DNA of 64,000 bases from Pseudocalidococcus sp964653145 (lineage in GTDB: Bacteria; Cyanobacteriota; Cyanobacteriia; Thermosynechococcales; Thermosynechococcaceae). Under the pieces are notes generated by a model. That model worked only from the letters and a program-made list of their open reading frames with translations, had not been told where the DNA came from and searched no databases. The stretch covers positions 1-64,000 of the forward strand of contig CAZZCG010000006.1 in the NCBI GenBank assembly GCA_964653145.1, read 5' to 3'. How positions within the stretch are numbered: position 1 is the first letter of the stretch; each line of letters opens with the position of its first letter. This document shows, one piece after another, positions 43,822 to 52,711 of the stretch. The translations under genes and the position numbers were made by a program.

Positions 43822-44559
43822 ATGAATTTAATCCTCATTACCCAAGCCAGAATGAACTCAACTCGCTTTCCTGGCAAAGTTCTAAAATATGTATTGGAAA
43901 AGCCTTTACTGGAATATCATATTGAAAGATTGAAAAAAGTTAAACGTGTAAGAAAGCTTATTGTTGCTACTACTGCAAATAAAGATGATGATCCAATTGC
44001 TTTACTTTGCCAAAAACTTGATGTTGATTTTTTTCGAGGTTCAGAAAATGATGTATTAGATAGATTTTATAATGTTGGTCTTTTGTTTGGCGCTGATGCT
44101 ATCGTTCGCGCTACTTCTGATTGTCCTTTAATTGATCCTCAAGTTATTGATAATACAGTCGAATATTATCTCGATAATAATTCAAGATATGATTATGTTT
44201 CGAATTGCCTAAAGAGAACTTATCCCCGGGGAATGGACATAGAAGTTTTCTCTTTTAATTCATTAAAAGAGGCATTTCTTGAGGCAACTAAGCAGCCTGA
44301 TAGAGAACATGTAACCTCTTTTATTTATATGCAAGCAGAACGTTATCGTCTCTCTAACTTCGAGTATAAACAAAATCTCAGTCACCACAGGTGGACTGTG
44401 GATACCCCTGATGATTTTGCATTAATTAGAAAAATTATTGAACATTTGTATCCTAGTAATCCGCAATTTACTTTAGAAGATTGTCTGGAACTACTTAAAA
44501 AATATCCAGAGTGGATTAAATTAAATTGTCATATTGAACAAAAATATTATGGACAATAA
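43822..44559 (+). CDS. pseF: Pseudaminic acid cytidylyltransferase-like (SpsF family)
   Basis: 245 residues. Nucleotidyltransferase fold with the CTP-binding start LILITQARMNSTRFPGKVL, and IVRATSDCPLIDPQVID with the metal-site aspartate. SpsF-like proteins of this kind serve as the CMP-sugar synthetase (PseF) in pseudaminic clusters. It is 6 nt from pseG, so the two are co-translated. Naming as PseF depends on the cluster context. Confidence 0.85.
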   Translation: MNLILITQARMNSTRFPGKVLKYVLEKPLLEYHIERLKKVKRVRKLIVATTANKDDDPIALLCQKLDVDFFRGSENDVLDRFYNVGLLFGADAIVRATSDCPLIDPQVIDNTVEYYLDNNSRYDYVSNCLKRTYPRGMDIEVFSFNSLKEAFLEATKQPDREHVTSFIYMQAERYRLSNFEYKQNLSHHRWTVDTPDDFALIRKIIEHLYPSNPQFTLEDCLELLKKYPEWIKLNCHIEQKYYGQ

Positions 44560-44565
44560 TATCTT

Positions 44566-45621
44566 ATGAAAAATCTTCTTCTTCGTGCCGAGGCTTCTAG
44601 TGAAATCGGTACTGGACATGTGATGCGTTGCCTTGCTCTCAGCCATGTTTGGAAAACAAACTATGGAAGTTGCTATTTGCTAATGAGTAGTTGTATTCCT
44701 TCATTAAGGAAGCATATTGTTGCGTCTGGAGTAGACTTAATTTATTTTCCATTTGAAGTTGGAACATTAGAAGATGTTAGTTATACCATAGCTGTAGCAA
44801 ACGAGTTACAAGCGAAGTGGCTCGTTATAGATGGATATCAATTTAATTCTAAATATCAAGAAGCTATTAGTAATGAGGATTTAAAAGTTCTTTTTTGTGA
44901 TGATTATGTTCATTGCGATTATTACTATGTCGACATAATTCTTAATCAAAACTTTAATGCAAGTGAGAGTCAATATTTAAATCGAGAGAGTTATACTCAA
45001 TTGCTACTAGGAAGTGATTATTTCTTGCTAAGAAAAGAATTTTGTGCTTGGAAAAAGAAGTGTAAAAAAATCACAAAGTTAGTAAAAAATATCCTAGTGA
45101 CGTTTGGGGGAGCTGATCCTGCTAATCTTACATTCAGAGCTCTTCAGGCATTGTCTGATATTTCTAGTCTCACTTCAAATGATGTATTGCTTGAGATTAA
45201 GGTCGTAGTTGGCGCATGCAACTCACAGGTATCTCAATTAGAGGTTTTTGTTCAAAGTTTAAGTATTTCTGTGGAGTTACTTCATAATGTCCATGATATG
45301 CCAAGCTTAATGGCGTGGGCTGATCTTGCAATTGCAACCGGAGGAAACACATTATTTGAGTTAATTTTTATGGGTGTACCAACTATTACTATTGCAACTG
45401 CGTTTAATCATGCGCTAATTGTAGAAGAATTATCTAAGAAAGGTGTGGTTTTTAATATTGGATGGCATCAAAGTATTTCAGTTGATATGATCCAGTTGGG
45501 TATTTCGAAATTAATTTCAAGTTATTTTCTACGTTTAAATATTAGTAAAAATGGACAGAACTTAATTGATGGAAACGGAGTAAACCGTGTTATACATATG
45601 ATGAATAAAATTTCATCATAG
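44566..45621 (+). CDS. pseG: UDP-sugar hydrolase of pseudaminic acid synthesis
   Basis: 351 residues, GT-B fold. The signature RAEASSEIGTGHVMRCLALS near the N-terminus contains the catalytic histidine. A second conserved segment, DLAIATGGNTLFELIFMGVP, is in the C-terminal half. It removes UDP from the diacetamido sugar before condensation with phosphoenolpyruvate. It sits directly behind pseF. Confidence 0.92.
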   Translation: MKNLLLRAEASSEIGTGHVMRCLALSHVWKTNYGSCYLLMSSCIPSLRKHIVASGVDLIYFPFEVGTLEDVSYTIAVANELQAKWLVIDGYQFNSKYQEAISNEDLKVLFCDDYVHCDYYYVDIILNQNFNASESQYLNRESYTQLLLGSDYFLLRKEFCAWKKKCKKITKLVKNILVTFGGADPANLTFRALQALSDISSLTSNDVLLEIKVVVGACNSQVSQLEVFVQSLSISVELLHNVHDMPSLMAWADLAIATGGNTLFELIFMGVPTITIATAFNHALIVEELSKKGVVFNIGWHQSISVDMIQLGISKLISSYFLRLNISKNGQNLIDGNGVNRVIHMMNKISS

Positions 45622-45874
45622 ACCTTGTATTGTGAATACTGAAAATTCTTATTCTATTAAGTGAATCAATGAATAATATAACGATTTTTTTGTTTGTGTT
45701 AATTATATTTAAATACAAATTGTTTCTCATATTTCTTTTGAATCAATTTGTTTCTTCTGCTTATTGAAATTTATAGCTAATGATGCTTTCCTTGACTAAG
45801 TTTTTTAATTCCTAACTTACCAATTTCAGGCATTGTTTCTAGCGGCTCAACGTATATAAAATTAATTGATGATT

Positions 45875-46357
45875 ATGTCTGATTCTATTTTAAAACTCAG
45901 AGAAGTTAAACGAGAGGATATTGAGACTTTGTGGCGATGGGCTAATGACCCTGTAGCTCGAGAATTTTCGCTTTCTTCTAAATCAATTACCTGGGATGAA
46001 CATGTTAAATGGTTTAGCGAAAAACTTAACTCCCCTTATTGTTATCAATATATTGCCTTTATTAATAGTTGTGAGCTTGTTGGTCAATTAAGGTTTGATT
46101 TAAATGATAAATTCCAAGCCATCGTAAGCATTAGTCTAGAAGCTCATATGCGTAATAAAGGTTATGGTAAGCAGATTCTGAGATTAGGTTTGTCACAGTT
46201 TTTGCAGAATACAAAACCTGCTTGTTTTTTAGCTATTATTAAACCGGAAAATATAGCCTCACTGAAACTATTTGAAAGAGTTGGTTTTAGGAGAATATGC
46301 AATAGCAATTTAGAGGATTCCTTTACCTATATTTATGACGATTATTCGTATTTTTAA
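45875..46357 (+). CDS. pseH: GNAT acetyltransferase, PseH-like
   Basis: 160 residues from ATG 45875 (ATG 45869 and TTG 45866 are alternatives; no clear ribosome-binding site decides). GNAT fold with the acetyl-CoA loop RNKGYGKQILRLGLSQFL and the C-terminal ENIASLKLFERVGFRR. A member of this family supplies the N4-acetyl group (PseH) in the pathway. It is separated from pseG by about 250 bp without a gene, so it may have its own promoter. Confidence 0.8.
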   Translation: MSDSILKLREVKREDIETLWRWANDPVAREFSLSSKSITWDEHVKWFSEKLNSPYCYQYIAFINSCELVGQLRFDLNDKFQAIVSISLEAHMRNKGYGKQILRLGLSQFLQNTKPACFLAIIKPENIASLKLFERVGFRRICNSNLEDSFTYIYDDYSYF

Positions 46358-46458
46358 ATCAAATTTTACTTATTTCATGTTGCTAAAATTGTTTTATAGA
46401 TGGTTATTTTATCTCTTAATTATTTAACTCTTTTGGTAATAATAGTGAATACAAAATT

Positions 46459-47511
46459 TTACCCAATCATATCCCAACTTAGAGGTGTTCCTTTTTTTAT
46501 ATCTTGATTAATGCGTTTTCCCAATAATAAATTGTAGTATTTTGGTTCTAATCCCGTTCCTGGACGAATTGAGCGTATGTTTTCAGGTGATAAAACTTCT
46601 CCAGATGCCATGTCTTTTGTTATATATAAACTCCTTCGATATTTTAGCGATTTTTTTTCTGCTTCAGTTGCCCCATATCTAATGCAACCCATGCTCTGCC
46701 ATGCCCTTTTTGTTTCAATGACTAGTTGAGCCATTTCCTCTGGCTCTATTGAAAAAGCGGCATCAACGCCACCGTCATTACGGGAAAGTGTAAAGTGTTT
46801 TTCTATCAGTACTGAACCAAGGGCTACGCTAGCAATTGATACTCCAATCCCTAATGTATGGTCTGATAGTCCAACATGAACATCAAATAGTTCTTTCAAG
46901 TGAGGAATGGTTAGAATATTAGTGTTTTCTGGACTTGCTGGATAAGTACTGGTACATTTTAAAAGAATTAAATCCTGGCAACCTCCTTTCCTTGCCGTGT
47001 TAATCATTTCTTCTAATTCAGCCAAGCTTGCCATTCCTGTCGAGATAATCATTGGTTTTCCAGTGCTTGCGACTTTCTGAATTAAACGTAAATCTGTATT
47101 CTCAAAGGAAGCTATTTTGTAGCATGGGATGTTTAACGATTCAAGAAAATCGACAGATGTAGAGTCAAATGGGGTGCTAAAGCAGATCATGCCTAATTCG
47201 TGACATCGTTTAAAAATAGGATCATGCCATTCCCATGGAGTGTGAGCTTGTTGATAAAGTTGGTAAAGTGAATAGTCTTTCCACAAACTGCTAGGGTCTT
47301 CAATAATAAAATCTTTCTCGACAATATCTAATGTCATCGTATCTGCAGTGTAAGTCTGTAGCTTAATTGCATTTACTCCAGAATCTGCTGCAGCTTCCAC
47401 AATCTCTAAGGCTCTTTCTAAGGATTGATTGTGATTGCCCGACATTTCAGCCACAATGAACGGTTCAACATCGACACCAATTTTACACCCTTGAATATAA
47501 ATATCTTTCAT
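46459..47511 (-). CDS. pseI: Pseudaminic acid synthase
   Basis: 350 residues. NeuB-type TIM barrel (FIVAEMSGNHNQSLERAL, INAIKLQTYTADT-like stretch, KCTSTYPASPENTN) followed by an SAF/antifreeze-like domain (about residues 290-350). It condenses the PseG product with phosphoenolpyruvate to the nine-carbon acid. Unlike the rest of the pathway it is on the minus strand, converging on pseH. NeuB or LegI activity is the alternative, but PseI best fits the cluster. Confidence 0.92.
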   Translation of the reverse strand: MKDIYIQGCKIGVDVEPFIVAEMSGNHNQSLERALEIVEAAADSGVNAIKLQTYTADTMTLDIVEKDFIIEDPSSLWKDYSLYQLYQQAHTPWEWHDPIFKRCHELGMICFSTPFDSTSVDFLESLNIPCYKIASFENTDLRLIQKVASTGKPMIISTGMASLAELEEMINTARKGGCQDLILLKCTSTYPASPENTNILTIPHLKELFDVHVGLSDHTLGIGVSIASVALGSVLIEKHFTLSRNDGGVDAAFSIEPEEMAQLVIETKRAWQSMGCIRYGATEAEKKSLKYRRSLYITKDMASGEVLSPENIRSIRPGTGLEPKYYNLLLGKRINQDIKKGTPLSWDMIG

Positions 47512-48062
47512 TGTGAAAACTCAATCAATATTTATGCATATTAGAAAAGTAATTGTTTTCGTAGAAAATAGTACACTTTAGATAGCTAGATAGAGTATAA
47601 AATTCACTACTTTGAACTACCTCAAGAAATTAGTTAATGCCCTGTAAGTAAACCAATGAGTTGGGTTAAAAATAAAAGCCCATTCTTAAACTTTATACTT
47701 CATAATGTTATTGTAATCTTCCTTATCCTGATCAATGAACTACTTTCCTAGGCAGTTTTAGTAAATAGATGCCAGTACTAGTTATAGAACAAGCCAAATT
47801 AGTGTGAGTTACACATTAAATAACTACCAATCTTTTAATAAACAGCATCATGGAATTTTTGAAAAGTACAGTGTAGTACAAAAACTGAAGGCACTAGGGC
47901 AACTTCACCTCATTTATAAGAATTCGACTTATTTTTTGCGTATAGATATGTTTTTATCTTTTAAACTTTTCATACAATTTATCTCTATAAGGGAATCTTT
48001 TTAATGTTTTCTCTTATCGCGAGAACTCACCTTATAATATCTTATGGTTTAATTTTTGTCCT
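47512..48062. other. AT-rich spacer at the right edge of the pse island
   Basis: 551 bp, AT-rich, no supported gene. A 66-codon reading frame from GTG 47804 to 48004 exists, but it has no clear ribosome-binding site, no recognisable family and composition like random AT-rich DNA, so it is not called. Composition returns to the normal GGCCTGG-rich state within the next gene. Confidence 0.4.
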
Positions 48063-48653
48063 ATGTCCCTTGAATTGCTGCGGTCACTAGTCTGGATGGA
48101 TTTCCGTCTGGCGGTTTTGTTTACGGTTCTATTCCCCTTGGGTTTGCTGTTGTGGGCCGTGATTCAAAATGCCCAGGCCATAACCCAATTGCTGATCATC
48201 TACTGGCGTGTGGCAAGTTTGCTGGCAATTACGGTTTACTTGATGATTGCCCAGTGGCCGGTGAGCTATGTTAGTGGGTTTGGGGCCTTGATCCTCATTC
48301 CCCTGAGTCTCTGGTTCTGGGTGGATTTGAACGAAGAAGTCGCGGATCGCCGGGATACCTTGGGACTAGTGTTTAATAGCTGGCGTTGGGGCATCACGAT
48401 TTATTGTCTCTTGGCGGCATTGGGGCAAGCTCTGTTTCTGGATTGTGCCTTTGTCCCGGAAGCTGTGGGTCGGGCTGCCTGCCAGGCCTGGTTAGAGCCG
48501 CCATTGATGTTCAAGGACATTTTCCACAATCAAGCTCGGCCGGGTACCTTAGGATTTTTTGCGGTTTTGGCCCTGGTGATCTATGTGATTTATTTGGGTT
48601 ACTTTGTTTTTGTGCGGCTACCCAAGCAAGGCCGCTCCGCAACAGGTTTATAG
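48063..48653 (+). CDS. DUF3177 family membrane protein
   Basis: 196 residues with about five hydrophobic segments (LAVLFTVLFPLGLLLWAVI, VASLLAITVYLMIAQW, GFGALILIPLSLWFWV and two more near the C-terminus). Between them is a cysteine-containing stretch (LFLDCAFVPEAVGRAACQAW). It resembles a cyanobacteria-specific membrane protein family of unknown role. It begins the normal-composition DNA right of the island. Confidence 0.7.
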   Translation: MSLELLRSLVWMDFRLAVLFTVLFPLGLLLWAVIQNAQAITQLLIIYWRVASLLAITVYLMIAQWPVSYVSGFGALILIPLSLWFWVDLNEEVADRRDTLGLVFNSWRWGITIYCLLAALGQALFLDCAFVPEAVGRAACQAWLEPPLMFKDIFHNQARPGTLGFFAVLALVIYVIYLGYFVFVRLPKQGRSATGL

Positions 48654-48787
48654 GCTTTGGGCGGCGAAAGTTACGAATATCATCACAATGATGGTGGGGG
48701 CATTGACCTTAAATACCCAGGTTGCATAAGGAAGAGTTTTTCTACGCTATGCTTAACGGATAACTGCCGACTTGGGTCGAATTCGTC

Positions 48788-49504
48788 ATGGCCATGTCCT
48801 TTGCTGATACTGCAATTGCGGTCCTAATTGACCTAGCAGAACGGGGAGAAATTGATCCTTGGGATGTGCAGGTGGTGGACGTTTTTGATCGCTGTTTAGC
48901 GGAATTGGCCACGGGGCATTACCAGGATTTACACCACTCGGGCCAGGCATTTCTCTACGCAGCAATGTTAATTTTGCTGAAGTCGGACAGTTTGTTGGGC
49001 CTGGAGCAGGAGCAAGATGAACCCCTTTTAGAGGACTGGATTGAGGATGCCCCGCCAGTGCTATCAGGATTACCGCCCAATTTAGAACGACATCTCCAAC
49101 GCCGACCCGTCGCCCCCCCTCCCCAACGCCGCCGCGTTACCTTAGCCGAGCTCATTGATCATCTCAAGGTCATGGCTGTGGAAGTTGAAAAGCGTCAGGT
49201 TAATCGCCCAGTTCGCCCCACCACTGCCCGCCGACGTCCCAGCACCCTTAAAGCCATTACCCAATTGGCCCACCAGGAAAATCTCACGGAATTAGCTGCG
49301 GATGTGGAAGCGGTGATTGCTGGCCTGGGGCTCGATTGGTTGGATTTAGAAACAGTATTGCACCATAAAAATGACCGAGTTGGGGTGTTTTGGGCCCTGT
49401 TGTTTCTTTCTTCTCAATCCAAGGTGGAGTTAGACCAGGCCGAGTTTTATCAGGATTTACGGGTGCGGATTTTTCCACCAGAGGTTTTGATGGCCCAGGC
49501 CTAG
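48788..49504 (+). CDS. scpA: Segregation and condensation protein A
   Basis: 238 residues. The kleisin N-terminus (AIAVLIDLAERGEIDPWDVQ, then YAAMLILLKSDSLLGLE) and a C-terminal winged helix (VFWALLFLSSQSKVELDQ) match ScpA, the linker subunit of the SMC-ScpAB condensin complex. The middle is Arg/Pro-rich and disordered, as in cyanobacterial members. No scpB or smc gene is adjacent. Confidence 0.9.
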   Translation: MAMSFADTAIAVLIDLAERGEIDPWDVQVVDVFDRCLAELATGHYQDLHHSGQAFLYAAMLILLKSDSLLGLEQEQDEPLLEDWIEDAPPVLSGLPPNLERHLQRRPVAPPPQRRRVTLAELIDHLKVMAVEVEKRQVNRPVRPTTARRRPSTLKAITQLAHQENLTELAADVEAVIAGLGLDWLDLETVLHHKNDRVGVFWALLFLSSQSKVELDQAEFYQDLRVRIFPPEVLMAQA

Positions 49505-49529
49505 GGAGTGGTGCTGGGAAAGTTGTGAA

Positions 49530-49949
49530 TTAGTCCTCAGGCGTCGCCCCCAGGCCCAGATAGGTTTTACCCAGGTAGCGGCTCAGGCGTTTCAGAGGAT
49601 TCGTGACTTTAACTGCATGATCATCATGGTCGCTGTCGGGCAGGGATTCTCCTAAGAAGCTGGAAAATTCTGCATCAGAGATCGTCCCGGCCTGGTATTT
49701 CTCAAAGGTTTCAATGACGTAGATTAACTCGGCGGCAGTAAACGTAAATCCCTGAGAGGCTGCAAATTCCGCCACAACCGGGGCCTGGGTTCCCTTTAAA
49801 ACAGCCGCTTCCTCCGGATCTAATTCCGCTTGACTACTAATATTGCCGTCACCCACCCCCAGCAGCTTTTCCAGTTGGGCCCGGAGCACTTCATCCTCAG
49901 CAGTTTTATGCATGAACTCTAGAATGTTGGTAATTGCGGGACTAGACAC
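49530..49949 (-). CDS. Nif11-like protein
   Basis: 139 residues. The region around residues 60-110 (VVAEFAASQGFTFTAAELIY) matches the Nif11 leader-like domain, which in cyanobacteria serves as leader of lanthipeptide-type natural products or as a stand-alone small protein. Here there is no downstream double-glycine-and-Cys core: the C-terminus is acidic then basic (ESLPDSDHDDHAVKV, LKRLSRYLGKTYLG). No modifying enzyme is nearby, so a regulatory or unknown role is more likely than a peptide precursor. Confidence 0.7.
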   Translation of the reverse strand: MSSPAITNILEFMHKTAEDEVLRAQLEKLLGVGDGNISSQAELDPEEAAVLKGTQAPVVAEFAASQGFTFTAAELIYVIETFEKYQAGTISDAEFSSFLGESLPDSDHDDHAVKVTNPLKRLSRYLGKTYLGLGATPED

Positions 49950-50101
49950 AGAACACTCCTTGCGGCGTAATCAACCGAGTTATCGAGAAACTACTATTGA
50001 TAAATTATGCCAAATCCACCCAAAAGACTGTTATCAACGTCACGATTAACCCGCAAAAATGATGTAGTTAGATTTAGAAGAATCACGATTGATGAGTATT
50101 C

Positions 50102-51706
50102 ATGGTGTCATTGATAAAGTTCTGTCGCAAAACTGTTAAAAAAATCAAACATCCAGTGACGGGAAAGTTGTTGCTGATTGGTTTGTTACCGCTTTTCCCC
50201 CAGGCCCTGGTCTCGATATTCAACATTTGGTACAACCTTACCCACATCTATCCCCTGCTAACAGAGACCCAATTGGCCGCCTTTTTAAATGCAGTCAAGT
50301 GGTTTAATGTGCTGGTCTATCCCCTGGGATTTGGGGCCTGGATCTACATTCTTTCAAGTATTTGGTCGGCTTGCTATACCGTCAGCCAAGGCACGTCAGC
50401 AAAGGTTACTAACCAGAATCACCTTCTTAACGCGATCGATCCGGCCCGTCGCCGTGCCATTAATCTGCCCTGGTGGTCGATTTTGATTGTTGGGGGTGGA
50501 AATTTTCTTGGTTTGCCGGTTTTTCTTTTGGTATTACTGACTGCACCGGGCTCTCTCAATCAGCAAGTTTTGATCGATTTGCCAGTTTCTTTAACCATTG
50601 GCGGATTGATGAGCATTAGCCAAGTTTTTCTATTGGTGGAGATTTTATCGGTTCGGCTCATTTACCCAATTCTATTTCAAGATGCTCTCCCTTCCCGGCA
50701 ATCTGGAATTATTCAGTTGTCATTACTTTGGCGGGGAATTCTTCTGGTGATTTCAAATGCAATTTGCCCGATTTTAGCCCTACTCCTATTAAGTATTTCC
50801 CCCTATCGTTCCAGTCAAGATACAGGGTTTGCCCTAGGGGTCGCGGGAACCAGTATTTTATTTGGGTTAAGTAGTGCTTGGATGGTGAGTATTTTAGTCC
50901 GTGAACCCGTCAATGCCCTCAAGGTCGCCGCCATCAGCACAGCCCAAGGAAATCTGAATCAACAAATTAATCTGTTGCGCGCCGATGAATTTGGCCCCCT
51001 GATTGATGAGTTTAATCACATGCTCTCTGAATTGCGGCAAAAACAACTGATTGAGGAAACCTTTGGGCGTCATGTAGGCCGGCAAGCAGCGATGGAAATT
51101 TTGCAACGGGATCCCGGCCTGGGTGGAGCAGAACAGGAAATTACCGTCATGTTTGCGGATTTGCGAAATTTTACCCAGCGTTGTGTAAATTTGTCCCCGA
51201 CAGCGGCGATTAAACTTCTGAATCAATTCTTAACGGCCATGGTTACCATCGTTGAGGATCGCTATCAGGGCATGGTGAATAAGTTTTTGGGGGATGGATT
51301 CATGGCGATTTTTGGTGTTGGTCAAACCACAAATTCCCACGGGTATGCGGCAGTCCAGGCCGGGCAAGAAATGTTGATGGCTCTTGAGGAAATTAACCAG
51401 GCCATGATCGCCGCAGAACAACTCCCGCTCAAAATGGGGATTGGTATTCACACAGGGCCGGCGGTGGTTGGCAGTATGGGGTCGCCCCAGCGTCTGGAAT
51501 ATACGGCCATTGGCGATACGGTTAACTTGGCCTCTAGAGTGGAATCTTTAACCAAGGAAGTAGGCATTCCCCTCTTGTTTACGGCGGCTACAGCAGCTCA
51601 ATTACCTTCAAAACTTCAGCCTATTGTTCTTACACCACGACCAGTCAAGGGACAGCCAGAACCCATTCCTATTTTTAGCTTGCCAAACAATTTTCCACTT
51701 GAATAG
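50102..51706 (+). CDS. Membrane adenylate cyclase (class III) with HAMP domain
   Basis: 534 residues. About five to six hydrophobic segments (residues about 20-265) lead into a HAMP linker (about 265-320: REPVNALKVAAISTAQGNLN) and a class III cyclase domain (about 345-515). Both metal aspartates are in place (TVMFADLRNFTQ and GDGFMAIFGV), and the C-terminal core IGIHTGPAVVGSMG and EYTAIGDTVNLASRVE is intact. It would make cAMP from ATP in response to a membrane signal. A guanylate cyclase cannot be fully excluded. It is close upstream of the Mrr-like gene. Confidence 0.88.
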   Translation: MVSLIKFCRKTVKKIKHPVTGKLLLIGLLPLFPQALVSIFNIWYNLTHIYPLLTETQLAAFLNAVKWFNVLVYPLGFGAWIYILSSIWSACYTVSQGTSAKVTNQNHLLNAIDPARRRAINLPWWSILIVGGGNFLGLPVFLLVLLTAPGSLNQQVLIDLPVSLTIGGLMSISQVFLLVEILSVRLIYPILFQDALPSRQSGIIQLSLLWRGILLVISNAICPILALLLLSISPYRSSQDTGFALGVAGTSILFGLSSAWMVSILVREPVNALKVAAISTAQGNLNQQINLLRADEFGPLIDEFNHMLSELRQKQLIEETFGRHVGRQAAMEILQRDPGLGGAEQEITVMFADLRNFTQRCVNLSPTAAIKLLNQFLTAMVTIVEDRYQGMVNKFLGDGFMAIFGVGQTTNSHGYAAVQAGQEMLMALEEINQAMIAAEQLPLKMGIGIHTGPAVVGSMGSPQRLEYTAIGDTVNLASRVESLTKEVGIPLLFTAATAAQLPSKLQPIVLTPRPVKGQPEPIPIFSLPNNFPLE

Positions 51707-51733
51707 TTCAAATCGCCGACCCTTGGATTTTTG

Positions 51734-52600
51734 ATGAAACAGCCTAATGTCATGATTCCCACATTTGATGCCATGATTCCGCCAACACTTCAGGCTTTAA
51801 AAGATTTGGGTGGGTCTGGTACCACTGATGAAATTTATGAACAAGTGATCCAAATTCTCAAGCTTCCAGATTCAGTTCTTGAGATTAGCCACGGTGATCG
51901 GTCGCAAACAGAAGTAGAGTATCGCTTGGCCTGGAGCCGCACCTATCTGAAAAAGCATGGTCTGATTGAAAACTCGTCTCGGGGCGTTTGGTCATTGGTT
52001 TCAACTGAAATAGATATCAGGAATTTAGATGTCAAGGAGATTGTTAAAGCAGTTCGAGGGTCTTGCAAGTCCAAAGCTATCCCCGACAATCTCAAAATCG
52101 ACGAATTACAGCCCATTGATCTTGAACCTTTAGCCGAACAGGCCTGGACTGAACAGCTTCACAGTATGCTTCTCTCCCTTGCCCCAGATGCGTTTGAGAG
52201 ACTTGTGCAGCGACTATTACGGGAATCAGGGTTTTCTCCAGTTCATGTCCTTGGGAAGTCGGGTGATGGAGGAATTGATGGGGTTGGCATTGCGCGAATT
52301 AACGGGTTCTTGAGTTTTCATGTTTTGTTTCAATGCAAGCGCTATCAAGGTTCAGTTTCAGCGGCCCAAATCCGAGATTTTCGGGGAGCAATGCAAGGGA
52401 GAACTGACAAAGGACTAATGATCACGACTGGAACCTTTACCCGTGAGGCAATCAAGGAAGCTACCCGTGACGGTGCGCCCCCGATTGATTTGATTGATGG
52501 TGATCAATTAGTTCAACGCTTAAAGGAATTAGGACTGGGTGTAAACATTACCATGATTGAGTCTATCGAGGTTGACCCGGCCTGGTTTGCGAAAATCTAG
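51734..52600 (+). CDS. Mrr-like restriction endonuclease
   Basis: 288 residues. An N-terminal winged-helix (Mrr_N: TTDEIYEQVIQILKLPDSVL, KKHGLIENSSRGVWSL) precedes the PD-(D/E)xK Mrr catalytic domain, with ERLVQRLLRESGF, then GKSGDGGIDG (metal aspartate) and LFQCKRYQG (Q-x-K). Such enzymes cut methylated foreign DNA (type IV). It is an orphan: no methylase or helicase neighbour is present. ATG 51734 is preferred over the TTG just before it. Confidence 0.88.
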   Translation: MKQPNVMIPTFDAMIPPTLQALKDLGGSGTTDEIYEQVIQILKLPDSVLEISHGDRSQTEVEYRLAWSRTYLKKHGLIENSSRGVWSLVSTEIDIRNLDVKEIVKAVRGSCKSKAIPDNLKIDELQPIDLEPLAEQAWTEQLHSMLLSLAPDAFERLVQRLLRESGFSPVHVLGKSGDGGIDGVGIARINGFLSFHVLFQCKRYQGSVSAAQIRDFRGAMQGRTDKGLMITTGTFTREAIKEATRDGAPPIDLIDGDQLVQRLKELGLGVNITMIESIEVDPAWFAKI

Positions 52601-52678
52601 GTTGTCAAGTCAGAGTTCATGAATTTTTAGTTGCAATAGCTCGGACTGAATTGACCCATCAAGAAAAGTTGATATATT

Positions 52679-52711
52679 AAAAAGGCACTCAGGGAATTTG
52701 GGACCTTTTTT
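52679..52711 (+). terminator. Short A/T hairpin immediately before the arsJ start
   Basis: AAAAAGG (52679-52685) pairs with CCTTTTT (52704-52710), leading into T's that abut the arsJ ATG at 52712. It may end the Mrr transcript or influence arsJ translation, since it occludes the ribosome-binding region. The stem is short and AT-rich. Confidence 0.3.

Noticed and set aside
47804..48004. 66-codon reading frame at the right edge of the pse island
   Set aside because: No family match, no ribosome-binding site, composition like the surrounding AT-rich non-coding DNA.
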